DNA of 64,000 nt, from NCBI RefSeq assembly GCF_001423615.1, contig NZ_LMOU01000001.1, forward strand, positions 2,744,672-2,808,671, written 5' to 3'. The notes below the pieces were generated by a model. That model did not search any database and was not told the DNA's origin. It saw only the letters and a program-made list of their open reading frames with translations. Below, one piece after another: positions 36,104 to 44,336 of the stretch (position 1 is the first letter of the stretch; each line of letters starts with the position of its first letter). This DNA is from Microbacterium sp. Leaf159. GTDB taxonomy: Bacteria; Actinomycetota; Actinomycetes; Actinomycetales; Microbacteriaceae. Position numbers and translations under genes: made by a program.

Positions 36104-36111
36104 AGGTCACC

Positions 36112-36777
36112 GTGACAGAGACCGTCAAGCGCGGAGAGTCCCTCGGCGCGCAGGTGGCGCAGGTCCTGCGCCAGCGCATCGTCCGCGGAGAGCTGGCACC
36201 CGGCGCGCGGATCACCGAGGAGGCGCTCGCCGAGGAGTTCTCGGTGAGCAGAGGGCCTATCCGCGACGCGCTCACCCAGCTCAGCTTCGAGAAGCTCGTC
36301 GAGGTGCAGCGCCCGCGCGGCGTATACATCACCGGACTCTCGCAGGACGACGTCGACCAGCTGTACAGCCTGCGGGGCGCTCTCGAGCAGCTGGCGCTCT
36401 CGCGGGCCATGAGGGTCGACGACGACGCGCGCTGGGCGGCGATGGCCGCCGCCGTCGGGCGGATGGGGGCTGCGGCCGACGTCGGCGATCACGCGGCCTT
36501 CGTCGCCGCCGACCTCCAGTTCCACTCGGAGATCTACGCGCTGGCCGACCACCCGCGACTGCAGGGGGCCTGGAGCCAGTATCTGCCGACCTTCGCCTCC
36601 CTCCTCGAGGTCACGATCAACCACGATGACGACCTCCACGAGTCATCCGACGACCACATGAAGCTCATGGACGTGATGCGCTCCGGCACGCCGGAGGAGG
36701 CGGCCGCGGTGCTGACCGCGCATCTCGACGGCGCCCGCGATCGGATGCTGAGCGAGCTCGCCGACCGGCCGACCTGA
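36112..36777 (+). CDS. GntR-family regulator (FCD/FadR subfamily)
   Basis: 221 residues from a GTG preceded by AGGAGG. An N-terminal winged helix (GAQVAQVLRQRIVRGELAPG ... SVSRGPIRDALTQL) is followed by a helical FCD domain with the usual Asp/His metal-ligand set (DLQFHSEIY, DDHMKLMDV, AHLDGARD). FCD regulators sense sugar acids, amino acids or dicarboxylates. It lies directly upstream of the transporter operon and shares a motif with that operon's promoter, so it is the likely local repressor. Confidence 0.9.
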   Translation: MTETVKRGESLGAQVAQVLRQRIVRGELAPGARITEEALAEEFSVSRGPIRDALTQLSFEKLVEVQRPRGVYITGLSQDDVDQLYSLRGALEQLALSRAMRVDDDARWAAMAAAVGRMGAAADVGDHAAFVAADLQFHSEIYALADHPRLQGAWSQYLPTFASLLEVTINHDDDLHESSDDHMKLMDVMRSGTPEEAAAVLTAHLDGARDRMLSELADRPT

Positions 36778-36799
36778 TCGCGAGCCGGCGGGCCCGCCT

Positions 36800-36874
36800 C
36801 GATCAGCAGAGCTTCGACCAGCAGAGCTTCGGTCAGCAGGGCTTCGATCAGCAGGGCTTCGATCAGCAGGCCTC
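36800..36874 (+). repeat. Five tandem copies of a 15-bp repeat
   Basis: Units at 36800, 36815, 36830, 36845 and 36860, consensus CGATCAGCAGRGCTT. They fill the gap between the gntR stop and the transporter operator. In one plus frame they would read FDQQG repeats up to a TGA at 36896, but no start or ribosome site supports a gene, and the frame differs from gntR. A unit multiple of three suggests former coding origin or slippage. Confidence 0.85.
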
Positions 36875-36888
36875 GGATCGTCGCTCTG

Positions 36889-36922
36889 AGTGTTGACTGT
36901 TAACAGTCAACACTGCTACGGT
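36889..36922 (+). promoter_or_regulatory. Perfect 26-bp palindromic operator and promoter of the tripartite transporter operon
   Basis: AGTGTTGACTGTT at 36889-36901 is followed at once by its exact reverse complement to 36914. It contains the -35 TTGACT (36893-36898) and fills the spacer to TACGGT (36917-36922), 18 bp. The centre TGTTAACA resembles the FCD-type GntR sites and the site in front of gntR. Confidence 0.8.
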
Positions 36923-36964
36923 CGGGATGTCGACAACAAGGTCGACCCACGTAGAGGAGCAAAG

Positions 36965-37933
36965 ATGCCCCGCATGCGCATCACCCGGGCGGCCGCCGCG
37001 ATCGCGGCCGTCGCCGCCACCGCTCTCGTCCTGTCGGCCTGCACCAAGGTCGAAGAGGGTGAGGATGCGGCATCCGCCTTTCCCGAGAACGACATCCGCC
37101 TGATCATCCAGGCCAACCCCGGCGGCGGGTCCGACCTGTCGTCTCGCGCCCTCGCCACCGAGCTCGAGGGGATCCTCGGCGTCAGCGTCATCCCCGAGAA
37201 CATGCCGGGTGCCGCAGGGGCGCTCGCCATGGAGTACGTCGGTGCGCAGGACCCGGACGGCTATGTGATCGGCTTCGCGCCGGTCGAGATCGCCATGCTG
37301 AACACGACGCAGGGCGCGAACGTGCTGCCGGAGGACTTCGACCTCCTCGGCCAGATCATGCTCGCTCCCGGCGTCATCACGGTGGGAGCGAACAGCGGCA
37401 TCGAGTCGCTGGAAGACCTCGTCGCCCAGGCGAAGTCCGGGGCCGTCACGGTCGCGAACTCCGGTGCGGGCTCGATCTGGGAAGCCGCGACCATCGGCCT
37501 CGGCGATGCCACCGACTCGACCTTCACGCCCGTGCCGTACGACGGTGGAGCGACGGCCGTCGCAGCCGCAGCCTCCGGCGAGACGGTCGCCGCCGTGTCG
37601 GGACTCGGCGAAGCACTCGCGCAGGGCGAGGCCGTGCGCATCCTCGGTGTCATGAACGACGAGCGTCACCCCGATGCCGAAGACGTGCCCACGGTCGACG
37701 AGGCGATCGGCGAAGACGTGGTCTTCGGCGGCTGGGGCGGCATCTACGCCCCGAAGGGCCTGCCGGACGACGTGAAGAGCGAGCTCGAGGCCGCCGTCAA
37801 GGAGGCCGTCGAGTCCGACACCTACCAGCAGTTCCAGAAGGACGCCGGCAACCTCGTGGTCTACCGTGACTCGGCCGAGTGGACGACGTTCGTCGACGAG
37901 CAGTTCGACCTCTTCAAGGACCTCCTGGGCTGA
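36965..37933 (+). CDS. Tripartite tricarboxylate transporter substrate-binding lipoprotein (TctC/Bug type)
   Basis: 322 residues. The signal peptide ends with lipobox LSAC and C26. The mature part has the Bug-family segments IRLIIQANPGGGSDLSSRAL and ENMPGAAGALAMEYV, which bind a carboxylate in a closing cleft. GAGGAG precedes the ATG. It captures the substrate for the TctAB channel encoded next. Gram-negative Bug proteins are soluble; here a lipid anchor replaces the periplasm. A 10-bp stem-loop follows the gene. Confidence 0.9.
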   Translation: MPRMRITRAAAAIAAVAATALVLSACTKVEEGEDAASAFPENDIRLIIQANPGGGSDLSSRALATELEGILGVSVIPENMPGAAGALAMEYVGAQDPDGYVIGFAPVEIAMLNTTQGANVLPEDFDLLGQIMLAPGVITVGANSGIESLEDLVAQAKSGAVTVANSGAGSIWEAATIGLGDATDSTFTPVPYDGGATAVAAAASGETVAAVSGLGEALAQGEAVRILGVMNDERHPDAEDVPTVDEAIGEDVVFGGWGGIYAPKGLPDDVKSELEAAVKEAVESDTYQQFQKDAGNLVVYRDSAEWTTFVDEQFDLFKDLLG

Positions 37934-37946
37934 CCGGCCCGGGAAC

Positions 37947-37974
37947 GCGGGGCCGGTCTCATCGCCGGCCCCGC
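37947..37974 (+). terminator. Stem-loop between binding-protein and membrane genes of the tripartite transporter
   Basis: GCGGGGCCGG pairs perfectly with CCGGCCCCGC around an eight-base loop. No U-tract follows. As at 4959 and 45709, it separates the SBP gene from the permease genes and likely favours SBP mRNA. Confidence 0.65.
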
Positions 37975-38012
37975 ACTATCCCCGCCGCACGTCAGACCAG
38001 GGAAGGAGAACC

Positions 38013-38558
38013 ATGTCCCACGCCGATTCCACCCCCTCGGTCGAGAGGGTCGATCAGGACGAACACCAGGGCGCACCGGCGTCCAGACCGCTCGAGATCG
38101 TCTTCGGGGTCGTCTCCCTGGCCTTCAGCGCCGGCTACCTGTTCCTCGCCACCCAGATCCCGCTGCGCCGCGAGGCGCTCCCCGGCCAGATCGACGCACG
38201 CTTCTGGCCCATGGTCATCGCCGTCACGGCCGTCGTCATCTCCCTCGCCATCCTCGCGATCGCGATCACCCGACCCGCTCCCGGCCGTGAGGATCTCGAT
38301 CGCATCCAGCCGGGTGGCACGGTCCGCGTGATCGCCACCCTCGCGATCGCCGGCGCCTTCATCGCCGTGTGGTCGCTCGGATCCGTCATCCTCTTCGGCT
38401 ACCGCATCGAGGTCTTCCCGATCGCCGCAGCCGTGCTGATGGCCGCCCTCATGCTCCTCTACGGTCACCGCCGCTGGCTGAGCCTGATCATCTACTCCGT
38501 CTCCGTCACGGCGTTCGTCTACGTCGTGTTCGGCATGCTCCTGAGGATCCCGCTGTGA
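38013..38558 (+). CDS. Tripartite tricarboxylate transporter small membrane subunit (TctB)
   Basis: 181 residues with four membrane segments after a hydrophilic N-terminus of about 30 residues. Segments SLAFSAGYLFLATQIPLRRE and GQIDARFWPMVI are typical of TctB. Strong GGAAGGAG precedes the ATG. GTGA overlap with the TctA-like gene. Confidence 0.88.
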   Translation: MSHADSTPSVERVDQDEHQGAPASRPLEIVFGVVSLAFSAGYLFLATQIPLRREALPGQIDARFWPMVIAVTAVVISLAILAIAITRPAPGREDLDRIQPGGTVRVIATLAIAGAFIAVWSLGSVILFGYRIEVFPIAAAVLMAALMLLYGHRRWLSLIIYSVSVTAFVYVVFGMLLRIPL

Positions 38559-40210
38559 ACGCGCTCATGGAGGGGCTGAACTCGCTCCTCGACATCTCGA
38601 TCCTGCTCTACATGCTGGTGGGGCTCCTGCTCGGCTTCATGGTCGGCGCCTTCCCCGGGATCACCGCGACCATGGCCGTGGCGCTCGCCGCCGGATTCAC
38701 GCTCACGCTCGAGCCCGTGCAGGGCCTCGCCGTGCTGCTGACGATCTACGTCGCCGCCAACTTCGGCGACCGGGTGCCCTCGATCCTCATCAACACCCCC
38801 GGCACGCCTGCGTCGATCGCCACCACGCTCGACGGCTATCCGATGGCCAAGCAGGGGAGGGCGGGACTCGCGCTGACGATCTCGGCGATCGTGTCGGCCG
38901 TCGGCATCCTCGCCTCTCTGGTGCTGTTCGCGGTCGCCGCCGTGCCGATCGCCAGCTTCGCCCGCGACTACTTCAAGTCGCCCGAGCTGTTCGCGCTGGT
39001 GGTCTTCGGCATCTCGATCATGATCGGCATCTCGTCGAAGTCGATGCTCAAGGGCATCCTCGCCGGTCTCTTCGGCCTCATGCTCGGCACCGTCGGGACG
39101 TATGCCGCCACGGCCGACCAGCGCTTCACGTTCGGGGTGCTCGAACTGGTCGAGGGCGTCAACTTCATCGCCGTCATCATCGGCCTCTTCGGCATCGCCG
39201 AGCTCTTCGACCAGCTGCTCACCTACCGCAAGAGCAACGTGCGCCCCATCTCGAGCCTCGGTCGCTGGTGGCCGAATCGCTCGGAGCTGAAGCAGAGCGG
39301 ACGAGCCACCGCGGTCGGCGGCGCGGTCGGTCTCGGCGTCGGTCTCATCCCGGCGGCGGGTGGCGACATCGCCGGCCTCATCGGCTGGGAGCGCGCGCGC
39401 AAGGCGTCGAAGCACCCCGAGATGTTCGGCAAGGGATCGATCGAGGGCGTCGCCGCCTCCGACACCGCATCGAGCGCCACGCTCGGCGGTTCGCTCACGA
39501 CCACCATGGCGCTCGGCATCCCCGGCGACTCGGTGATGGCCGTGATGATCGGCTCGATGATCATCTGGGGCATCACCCCCGGACCCACGCTGTTCACGAA
39601 CCGCCCCGACCTCGTGGTCTCGATCGTCGGCATCATGCTCGTCGCGACCCTGCTCTCGCTCGGCCTGAGCCTCGTGCGCATGAAGGGCATGGTGAAGCTG
39701 CTCGACGTGCCGCAGCCGTACCTGTGGAGCGGCATCCTGATCTTCTGCATCATCGGCACGTATGCCACCTCGAACAGCCTGTCGACCGTCGTGACGATGC
39801 TCGTCTTCGGTGTGATCGGAGTGCTGCTCAAGCGGATGCAGGTGCCCGCGGGCCCGATCGTGCTCGGCCTGCTGCTCGGTCCGCTCGCCGAGGAGAACCT
39901 GGCCCGCACCCTCGCCATCCTCCCGACCCGACCGTTCTTCGAGGTCGTCAGCCCGATCGCGATCGTGCTTCTCGTGCTCGCGGTGCTGTCGATCGTGATG
40001 CCGGCCATCCGCGCCGCCCGCACGCCCCGTGCCGAGCGCGCCTCGCTGGAGGACTCGATCCTCCAGGCCGAGAGCCGCGAGCAGATCGAGAAGGCGCACG
40101 GCGAGCTCGCCGCCGACCCCGACCTGCTCACCTCCACCGTGCGCAACGTCGACACCTCAGCCCGCGCCGCCCGCAAGGCTCGCAAGAACTCCAAGGAGAA
40201 CGAGAAGTGA
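38555..40210 (+). CDS. Tripartite tricarboxylate transporter large membrane subunit (TctA)
   Basis: 551 residues, about 12 membrane segments. TctA marks: GAFPGITATMAVALA near the N-terminus, the STP-like TPGTPASIATTLDGYP, and a second half with GLGVGLIPAAGGDIAGLIGWERA and GSLTTTMALGIPGDSVMA. It has a hydrophilic, charged C-terminal tail of about 50 residues not usual in TctA. It forms the cation-coupled channel for a carboxylic acid. Start is the GTG overlapping the TctB stop; ATG at 38567 is the alternative. Confidence 0.9.
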   Translation: MNALMEGLNSLLDISILLYMLVGLLLGFMVGAFPGITATMAVALAAGFTLTLEPVQGLAVLLTIYVAANFGDRVPSILINTPGTPASIATTLDGYPMAKQGRAGLALTISAIVSAVGILASLVLFAVAAVPIASFARDYFKSPELFALVVFGISIMIGISSKSMLKGILAGLFGLMLGTVGTYAATADQRFTFGVLELVEGVNFIAVIIGLFGIAELFDQLLTYRKSNVRPISSLGRWWPNRSELKQSGRATAVGGAVGLGVGLIPAAGGDIAGLIGWERARKASKHPEMFGKGSIEGVAASDTASSATLGGSLTTTMALGIPGDSVMAVMIGSMIIWGITPGPTLFTNRPDLVVSIVGIMLVATLLSLGLSLVRMKGMVKLLDVPQPYLWSGILIFCIIGTYATSNSLSTVVTMLVFGVIGVLLKRMQVPAGPIVLGLLLGPLAEENLARTLAILPTRPFFEVVSPIAIVLLVLAVLSIVMPAIRAARTPRAERASLEDSILQAESREQIEKAHGELAADPDLLTSTVRNVDTSARAARKARKNSKENEK

Positions 40211-41076
40211 CCCGCTACGACATCCTCACCGCCGTGCCCACCGCCTTCCACAGCGACGGCGCACTCGACCTCGAGGGGTCGCGAGCGATCTTCCGGTTCG
40301 TCGCCGAGTCGGGCAACGAGGGCGCCTTCGTCCTCGGCACGACGGGCGAGTTCCCCGCCGTCGACGCGACCGAATTCGCGGCGATCGTCGAGGCCGCGCT
40401 GGCCGAGCTGAAGGACCGGATGCGCGTCGTCGTGCATGTCGGCCAGCCCAGCACGTTCGAGGCGCTGCGTCTGGTCGAGATCGCCAAGGGCCTCGGTGCG
40501 ACGGAGTTCGCCGCCCTCACCCCGTACTACCTCAAGGCGACGGACGACTCGATCTACGACTACTTCGCGGCGCTGTCTGACGCGATCGGCGACGGTCGGC
40601 TCTACGTCTACATCTATCCGGCGCGCAGCGGCAACCCGGTCTCGGTCGAGCTTCTCGCACGCCTCGCCGAGCTGCCCAACATCGTGGGTGCCAAGGTCAG
40701 CGAGCTCTCGCTCGACGAGATCGCCGCCTACCGCGCCGCGGTCCCCGCCGACTTCGATCTGTACACCGGTGCCGACCGCGACCTGATCGCCGCCGTGCAG
40801 GTGGGCGCGCAGGGGGTCGTCTCGGGGGTCTCGTCGGTCACGCCGAAACCGTTCCGCGCCCTGGCAGACGCCGGCCGCTCGGGCGATGCCGACGCGATCG
40901 CCGCCGCCCAGGCCGCGGTCGACGACGTCGTCTCGCTCATCGGCGGGGACATGGCGCGCATGAAGGAGGCGTACCGGGTGCTCGACGTCGTCGACACGCA
41001 CTGCCGCATGGCGATCGCCGAGCCGACGGATGCTGAACGCCGGGCCGTCGCCCAGGTGGTGGCCGCGCACCGCTAG
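40207..41076 (+). CDS. DapA-family aldolase/dehydratase
   Basis: 289 residues, a full (beta/alpha)8 barrel of the dihydrodipicolinate synthase/N-acetylneuraminate lyase family. Schiff-base Lys is K163 (VGAKVSEL) and the helper tyrosine Y137 (YIYPARSG); the carboxylate-binding GTTGEF loop is intact. True DapA is usually elsewhere in the genome, and position as last gene of a carboxylate transporter operon suggests a catabolic role on a 2-oxo sugar acid or similar product. GTG start overlaps the TctA stop. Confidence 0.88.
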   Translation: MTRYDILTAVPTAFHSDGALDLEGSRAIFRFVAESGNEGAFVLGTTGEFPAVDATEFAAIVEAALAELKDRMRVVVHVGQPSTFEALRLVEIAKGLGATEFAALTPYYLKATDDSIYDYFAALSDAIGDGRLYVYIYPARSGNPVSVELLARLAELPNIVGAKVSELSLDEIAAYRAAVPADFDLYTGADRDLIAAVQVGAQGVVSGVSSVTPKPFRALADAGRSGDADAIAAAQAAVDDVVSLIGGDMARMKEAYRVLDVVDTHCRMAIAEPTDAERRAVAQVVAAHR

Positions 41077-41179
41077 GAGAGCGGCCGGAGAGACCGGGAG
41101 GGGTGGGCGGCGTGGCTTCGGTCGGGCCGCCTTCTCCCTGCCGGTGGTTCTCATAGCCGGCACGGGGGAGGATGGGTTC

Positions 41180-42877
41180 ATGTCCGTCAACCCGTACGAC
41201 TCCCGGCCATGGCTCGACTCCTATGCGGAGGGTGTCCCCGCGGACATCGAGACCCCGTCTCAGACGCTGACCGAGATGATGGCGGCGAGCGTCCGGACGT
41301 TCGCCCGTCGACCGGCTCTCGAGTTCTTCGGCGCCGTCACGACGTACCGTGAGCTCGGCGATCAGATCCTGCGCGCCGCCGAGGGACTGCGACGTCTCGG
41401 CGTGCACAAGGGTGACCGCGTGGCGCTCGTGCTGCCCAACTGCCCGCAGCACGTCGTGGCCTTCTACGCGGCGCTCCGCCTGGGCGCGATCGTCGTGGAG
41501 CACAACCCGCTCTACACGGCCAGGGAGCTGCGGCACCAGTTCGAGGATCACGGCGCCAAGGTCGCGATCGTCTGGGACAAGACGGTCGACACGATCGCGG
41601 ACTTCCCCGCCGACCTGCGGGTCGAGCACATCGTGAGCGTCGATCTGACGGAGGCCATGCCCGCCTCGCAGCGGTTCCTGCTGCGGCTGCCCATCCCGAA
41701 GGCGCGGGCATCGCGGGCCAAGCTGACCAGCACCCCGAAGGCGCGAAGAGCGCTGCCCTGGAAGAAGCTGGTCGACCACCGCGCGCTCTCCCGCCGCGTC
41801 GACGCCCCGACTCTCGACGACACCGCGCTGCTGCAGTACACGAGCGGGACGACGGGTGTCCCGAAGGGGGCGATCCTCACCCACGCGAATCTGCGGGCCA
41901 ACGCGATGCAGGGTCAGGCCTGGGTGCCCGGGCTCGTCGCCGGCGAGGAGACGTTCTACGGGGTGCTGCCGCTGTTCCACGCCTACGGCATGACGCTGTG
42001 CCTGACTTTCGCCATGAGCATCGGCGCGAAGCTGGTGCTGTTCCCGACGTTCGACCTCGACCTCGTCACGAAGGCGGCGCGCACGAGTCCTGCGACCTTC
42101 CTCCCCGCCGTGCCGCCGATCTACGATCAGCTGGCGCGGGCGGCATCGCGTGGCACGATCGACCTGTCGACGGTCAGATTCGCGATCTCGGGCGCGATGA
42201 GTCTGCCTGTGGCCACGGTGCAGCGCTGGGAGGAGGCGACCGGCGGCCTCCTCGTCGAGGGCTACGGCATGACCGAGAGCTCGCCCGTCGCTCTCGGCAA
42301 TCCGATGGGGCGCGGTCGCCGCCCCGGAACCGTGGGCGTGCCGTTCCCGAGTACGGAGATCCGCGTGGTGGATCCGGCAGACACCGACACCGACGTTCCC
42401 GTGGGCGAGCGGGGAGAGCTTCTCGTGCGCGGCCCACAGGTGTTCCAGGGATACTGGCGTCGGCCGGGAGAGACCGCCGACGTGCTGCTCGCCGACGGGT
42501 GGCTGCGCACGGGCGACATCGCCGAGGTGTCGGCAGACGGTTTCGTGACGATCGTCGACCGCCTGAAGGAGCTCATCATCACCGGCGGGTTCAACGTGTC
42601 GCCGAGCGAGGTGGAGGATGCGCTCCAGGCGCACCCGGACGTGCTCGCGGCCGCCGTCGTCGGTCTTCCGCGCTCCAGCGGCGGCGAAGAGGTCGCAGCT
42701 GCCGTGGTGCTCCGAGACGGCGCGACGCTCGACGCCGGCGCCCTGCGCGACTTCTGCCGCACGAGGCTCACGCCCTACAAGGTTCCCAAGCGCATCGTCA
42801 CGATGGACGATCTTCCGCGTTCGCTCATCGGCAAGGTGCTGCGCCGTCAGGTGCGGGATCGGATGCTCGCGGGCTGA
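41180..42877 (+). CDS. Long-chain acyl-CoA synthetase (AMP-forming)
   Basis: 565 residues. ANL superfamily motifs are complete: P-loop YTSGTTGVPKG, A5 YGMTESSP, A7 GWLRTGDIA, hinge DRLKELI, and A10 LPRSLIGKVLRR with the catalytic lysine. The order and the NPLYTARELRHQ segment fit FadD-type long-chain fatty acid:CoA ligases. It activates fatty acids for beta-oxidation or lipid synthesis. It stands alone; GGGGGAGGA precedes the ATG. Confidence 0.9.
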   Translation: MSVNPYDSRPWLDSYAEGVPADIETPSQTLTEMMAASVRTFARRPALEFFGAVTTYRELGDQILRAAEGLRRLGVHKGDRVALVLPNCPQHVVAFYAALRLGAIVVEHNPLYTARELRHQFEDHGAKVAIVWDKTVDTIADFPADLRVEHIVSVDLTEAMPASQRFLLRLPIPKARASRAKLTSTPKARRALPWKKLVDHRALSRRVDAPTLDDTALLQYTSGTTGVPKGAILTHANLRANAMQGQAWVPGLVAGEETFYGVLPLFHAYGMTLCLTFAMSIGAKLVLFPTFDLDLVTKAARTSPATFLPAVPPIYDQLARAASRGTIDLSTVRFAISGAMSLPVATVQRWEEATGGLLVEGYGMTESSPVALGNPMGRGRRPGTVGVPFPSTEIRVVDPADTDTDVPVGERGELLVRGPQVFQGYWRRPGETADVLLADGWLRTGDIAEVSADGFVTIVDRLKELIITGGFNVSPSEVEDALQAHPDVLAAAVVGLPRSSGGEEVAAAVVLRDGATLDAGALRDFCRTRLTPYKVPKRIVTMDDLPRSLIGKVLRRQVRDRMLAG

Positions 42878-42904
42878 GTCGCGGTCGCGGTCGCGGTCGC
42901 GGGG
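42878..42904. repeat. Hexanucleotide repeat GTCGCG, about four copies
   Basis: A perfect run of GTCGCG immediately follows the acyl-CoA synthetase stop. No coding role is seen. Confidence 0.8.
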
Positions 42905-42966
42905 CGGTGTCGGGCGTTCTCGCGAGAATCGTGCCGGCGCGGATGACGCAGAGAGCGCTTTGGCCC

Positions 42967-42995
42967 TGGTTTTCTGAAATCGATTTCGCTAGGTT
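42967..42995 (+). promoter_or_regulatory. Promoter with LacI operator, site 1 (GH183 gene)
   Basis: The palindrome GAAATCGATTTC at 42976-42987 lies in the 17-bp spacer between TGGTTT (42967) and TAGGTT (42990). A central CG is typical of LacI-family operators. GAGAGCGCT occurs just upstream, as also before site 2. Confidence 0.85.
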
Positions 42996-43028
42996 CGGGA
43001 GCACACAGTCCGCTGATCGAGGAGGATC

Positions 43029-44180
43029 ATGCCCCGTGTCCCATCCGCATCACGTCGTCGCATCGCCATCGCGGCATCCGTCATCCTGGCTCTCGCGCTC
43101 GCCGGCTGCTCGGGCGGTGGCGGCGTGAGCGTCGATGCCGATCCCCGCAAGCCGTTCGTGCTCGAGGGCGTGTCGAACCTCACGGAGATCGCGCAGCTCA
43201 CCGGCCCCGACGCCATGAACGACACCGCAGCGGTCTCGGTGGCCGGCACCGACCTCGGGTCGATGACGAACGTCGGCGACCGCACGTTCTTCTTCTTCGG
43301 CGACACCTTCGGCGAGCGGGATCCCGAGTCGATCGGCGGTCAGGGAGGGTTCTGGCGGTCGAACGTCGCGGCCTGGACCACCGATGACGACCCCACTGAC
43401 GGCATCGACTTCGAGGGGTGGGTGGAGGACGACATCGGCTTGGCCGCCGCTCTGATCGAGGGGGATCACGACGCCAACGGAGCGGGAGGAGAGGTCACGA
43501 AGATCCCGACCTACGGGTTCGCGATCGGCGAGACGATCTACGTCTCCTACATGTCGGTGAAGTTCTGGGGCGAGCCCGGCGCCTGGGACGCCAATCATGC
43601 TGCTCTGATCGTCTCGCGTGACGGCGGCGAGAGCTGGTCACCGGTCGAGGGCGTGGAATGGCCCGGAGACTCGAACTTCGTGCAGGTCGCGACGGCCGAG
43701 GTGTCAGAGGGCGGAGAGGACTGGATCTACTTCTGGTCCATCCCGTCCGGCCGGTTCGGTGGGGTGCAGCTCATGCGTGTGTCGGCCACCGAGGCCGCCG
43801 TCGAGGACCAGTCCGCGTACTCCTACTTCGCGGGGGTCGATGGCGAGACGCCCCGATGGAGCAGCGACATGGCGGATGCCAAGACGATCGTCGACGGCAC
43901 GATCGGGGAGCTCTCGGTGATGTGGTCGACGTACCTCGAGCGCTGGATCATGACCTACTCCGACGCCGGCAACGCGTACATCCGTGAGGGCATCACGCCC
44001 TGGGGGCCGTGGGGCGAGCCGATCGAGCTCGTGTCCGGAAGCGAGTACGAGGGTCTGTACTCGCCGTACCTGAACCCGCGCTACGTCACCGACGGGGGAC
44101 GCCGCATCCACTTCGCGCTCTCGTTGTGGGGGCCGTACAACGTGTTCTGGTTCTCCGTCGATCTGGAACGCGCCGAGTGA
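43029..44180 (+). CDS. DUF4185 lipoprotein, probable endo-D-arabinanase (GH183)
   Basis: 383 residues. Lipobox LAGC with C27, so it is anchored outside the membrane. The body is a beta-propeller-like DUF4185 domain; visible marks are TDLGSMTNVGDRTFFFFGDTF near residue 75 and the Asp/Glu-rich loops after it. DUF4185 was defined as family GH183, endo-acting enzymes that cut D-arabinan of mycobacterial arabinogalactan and lipoarabinomannan. It would release oligosaccharides for the adjacent ABC importer. First gene of the operator-linked regulon; GAGGAGGA precedes the ATG. Family assignment is confident, exact specificity is inferred from neighbours. Confidence 0.82.
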   Translation: MPRVPSASRRRIAIAASVILALALAGCSGGGGVSVDADPRKPFVLEGVSNLTEIAQLTGPDAMNDTAAVSVAGTDLGSMTNVGDRTFFFFGDTFGERDPESIGGQGGFWRSNVAAWTTDDDPTDGIDFEGWVEDDIGLAAALIEGDHDANGAGGEVTKIPTYGFAIGETIYVSYMSVKFWGEPGAWDANHAALIVSRDGGESWSPVEGVEWPGDSNFVQVATAEVSEGGEDWIYFWSIPSGRFGGVQLMRVSATEAAVEDQSAYSYFAGVDGETPRWSSDMADAKTIVDGTIGELSVMWSTYLERWIMTYSDAGNAYIREGITPWGPWGEPIELVSGSEYEGLYSPYLNPRYVTDGGRRIHFALSLWGPYNVFWFSVDLERAE

Positions 44181-44199
44181 CGAGAGCGCTCCGGATCTC

Positions 44200-44228
44200 T
44201 TGCGCATGAAATCGATTTCGCCTACTCT
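44200..44228 (+). promoter_or_regulatory. Promoter with LacI operator, site 2 (sugar importer genes)
   Basis: TTGCGC at 44200 and TACTCT at 44223 with a 17-bp spacer; GAAATCGATTTC at 44208-44219 sits in the spacer. A repressor here would exclude RNA polymerase. Confidence 0.88.
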
Positions 44229-44318
44229 GGCGCATACCCGGTCACCGTGGATCGTCTGGCACGGCCGGTGTCCTTCGGTGAAGAGCCGAGCACACAGCAG
44301 CGACTCGATGAGGAGTCC

Positions 44319-44334
44319 GTTCCTGAGGAGGAAC
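44319..44334 (+). promoter_or_regulatory. Small hairpin containing the importer SBP ribosome site
   Basis: GTTCCT pairs with AGGAAC around GAGG, so part of the AGGAGG ribosome site lies in the stem and loop just before the ATG at 44337. It may tune translation; a six-bp stem could also be chance. Confidence 0.35.
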
Positions 44335-44336
44335 CA

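Noticed and set aside
36800..36874. CRISPR-like array
   Set aside because: The 15-bp units are directly tandem with no spacers, and no cas gene is near.
42878..42904. GTCGCG run as a regulatory element of the GH183 gene
   Set aside because: It directly follows the upstream stop, about 60 bases from the promoter, and looks like simple-sequence slippage.
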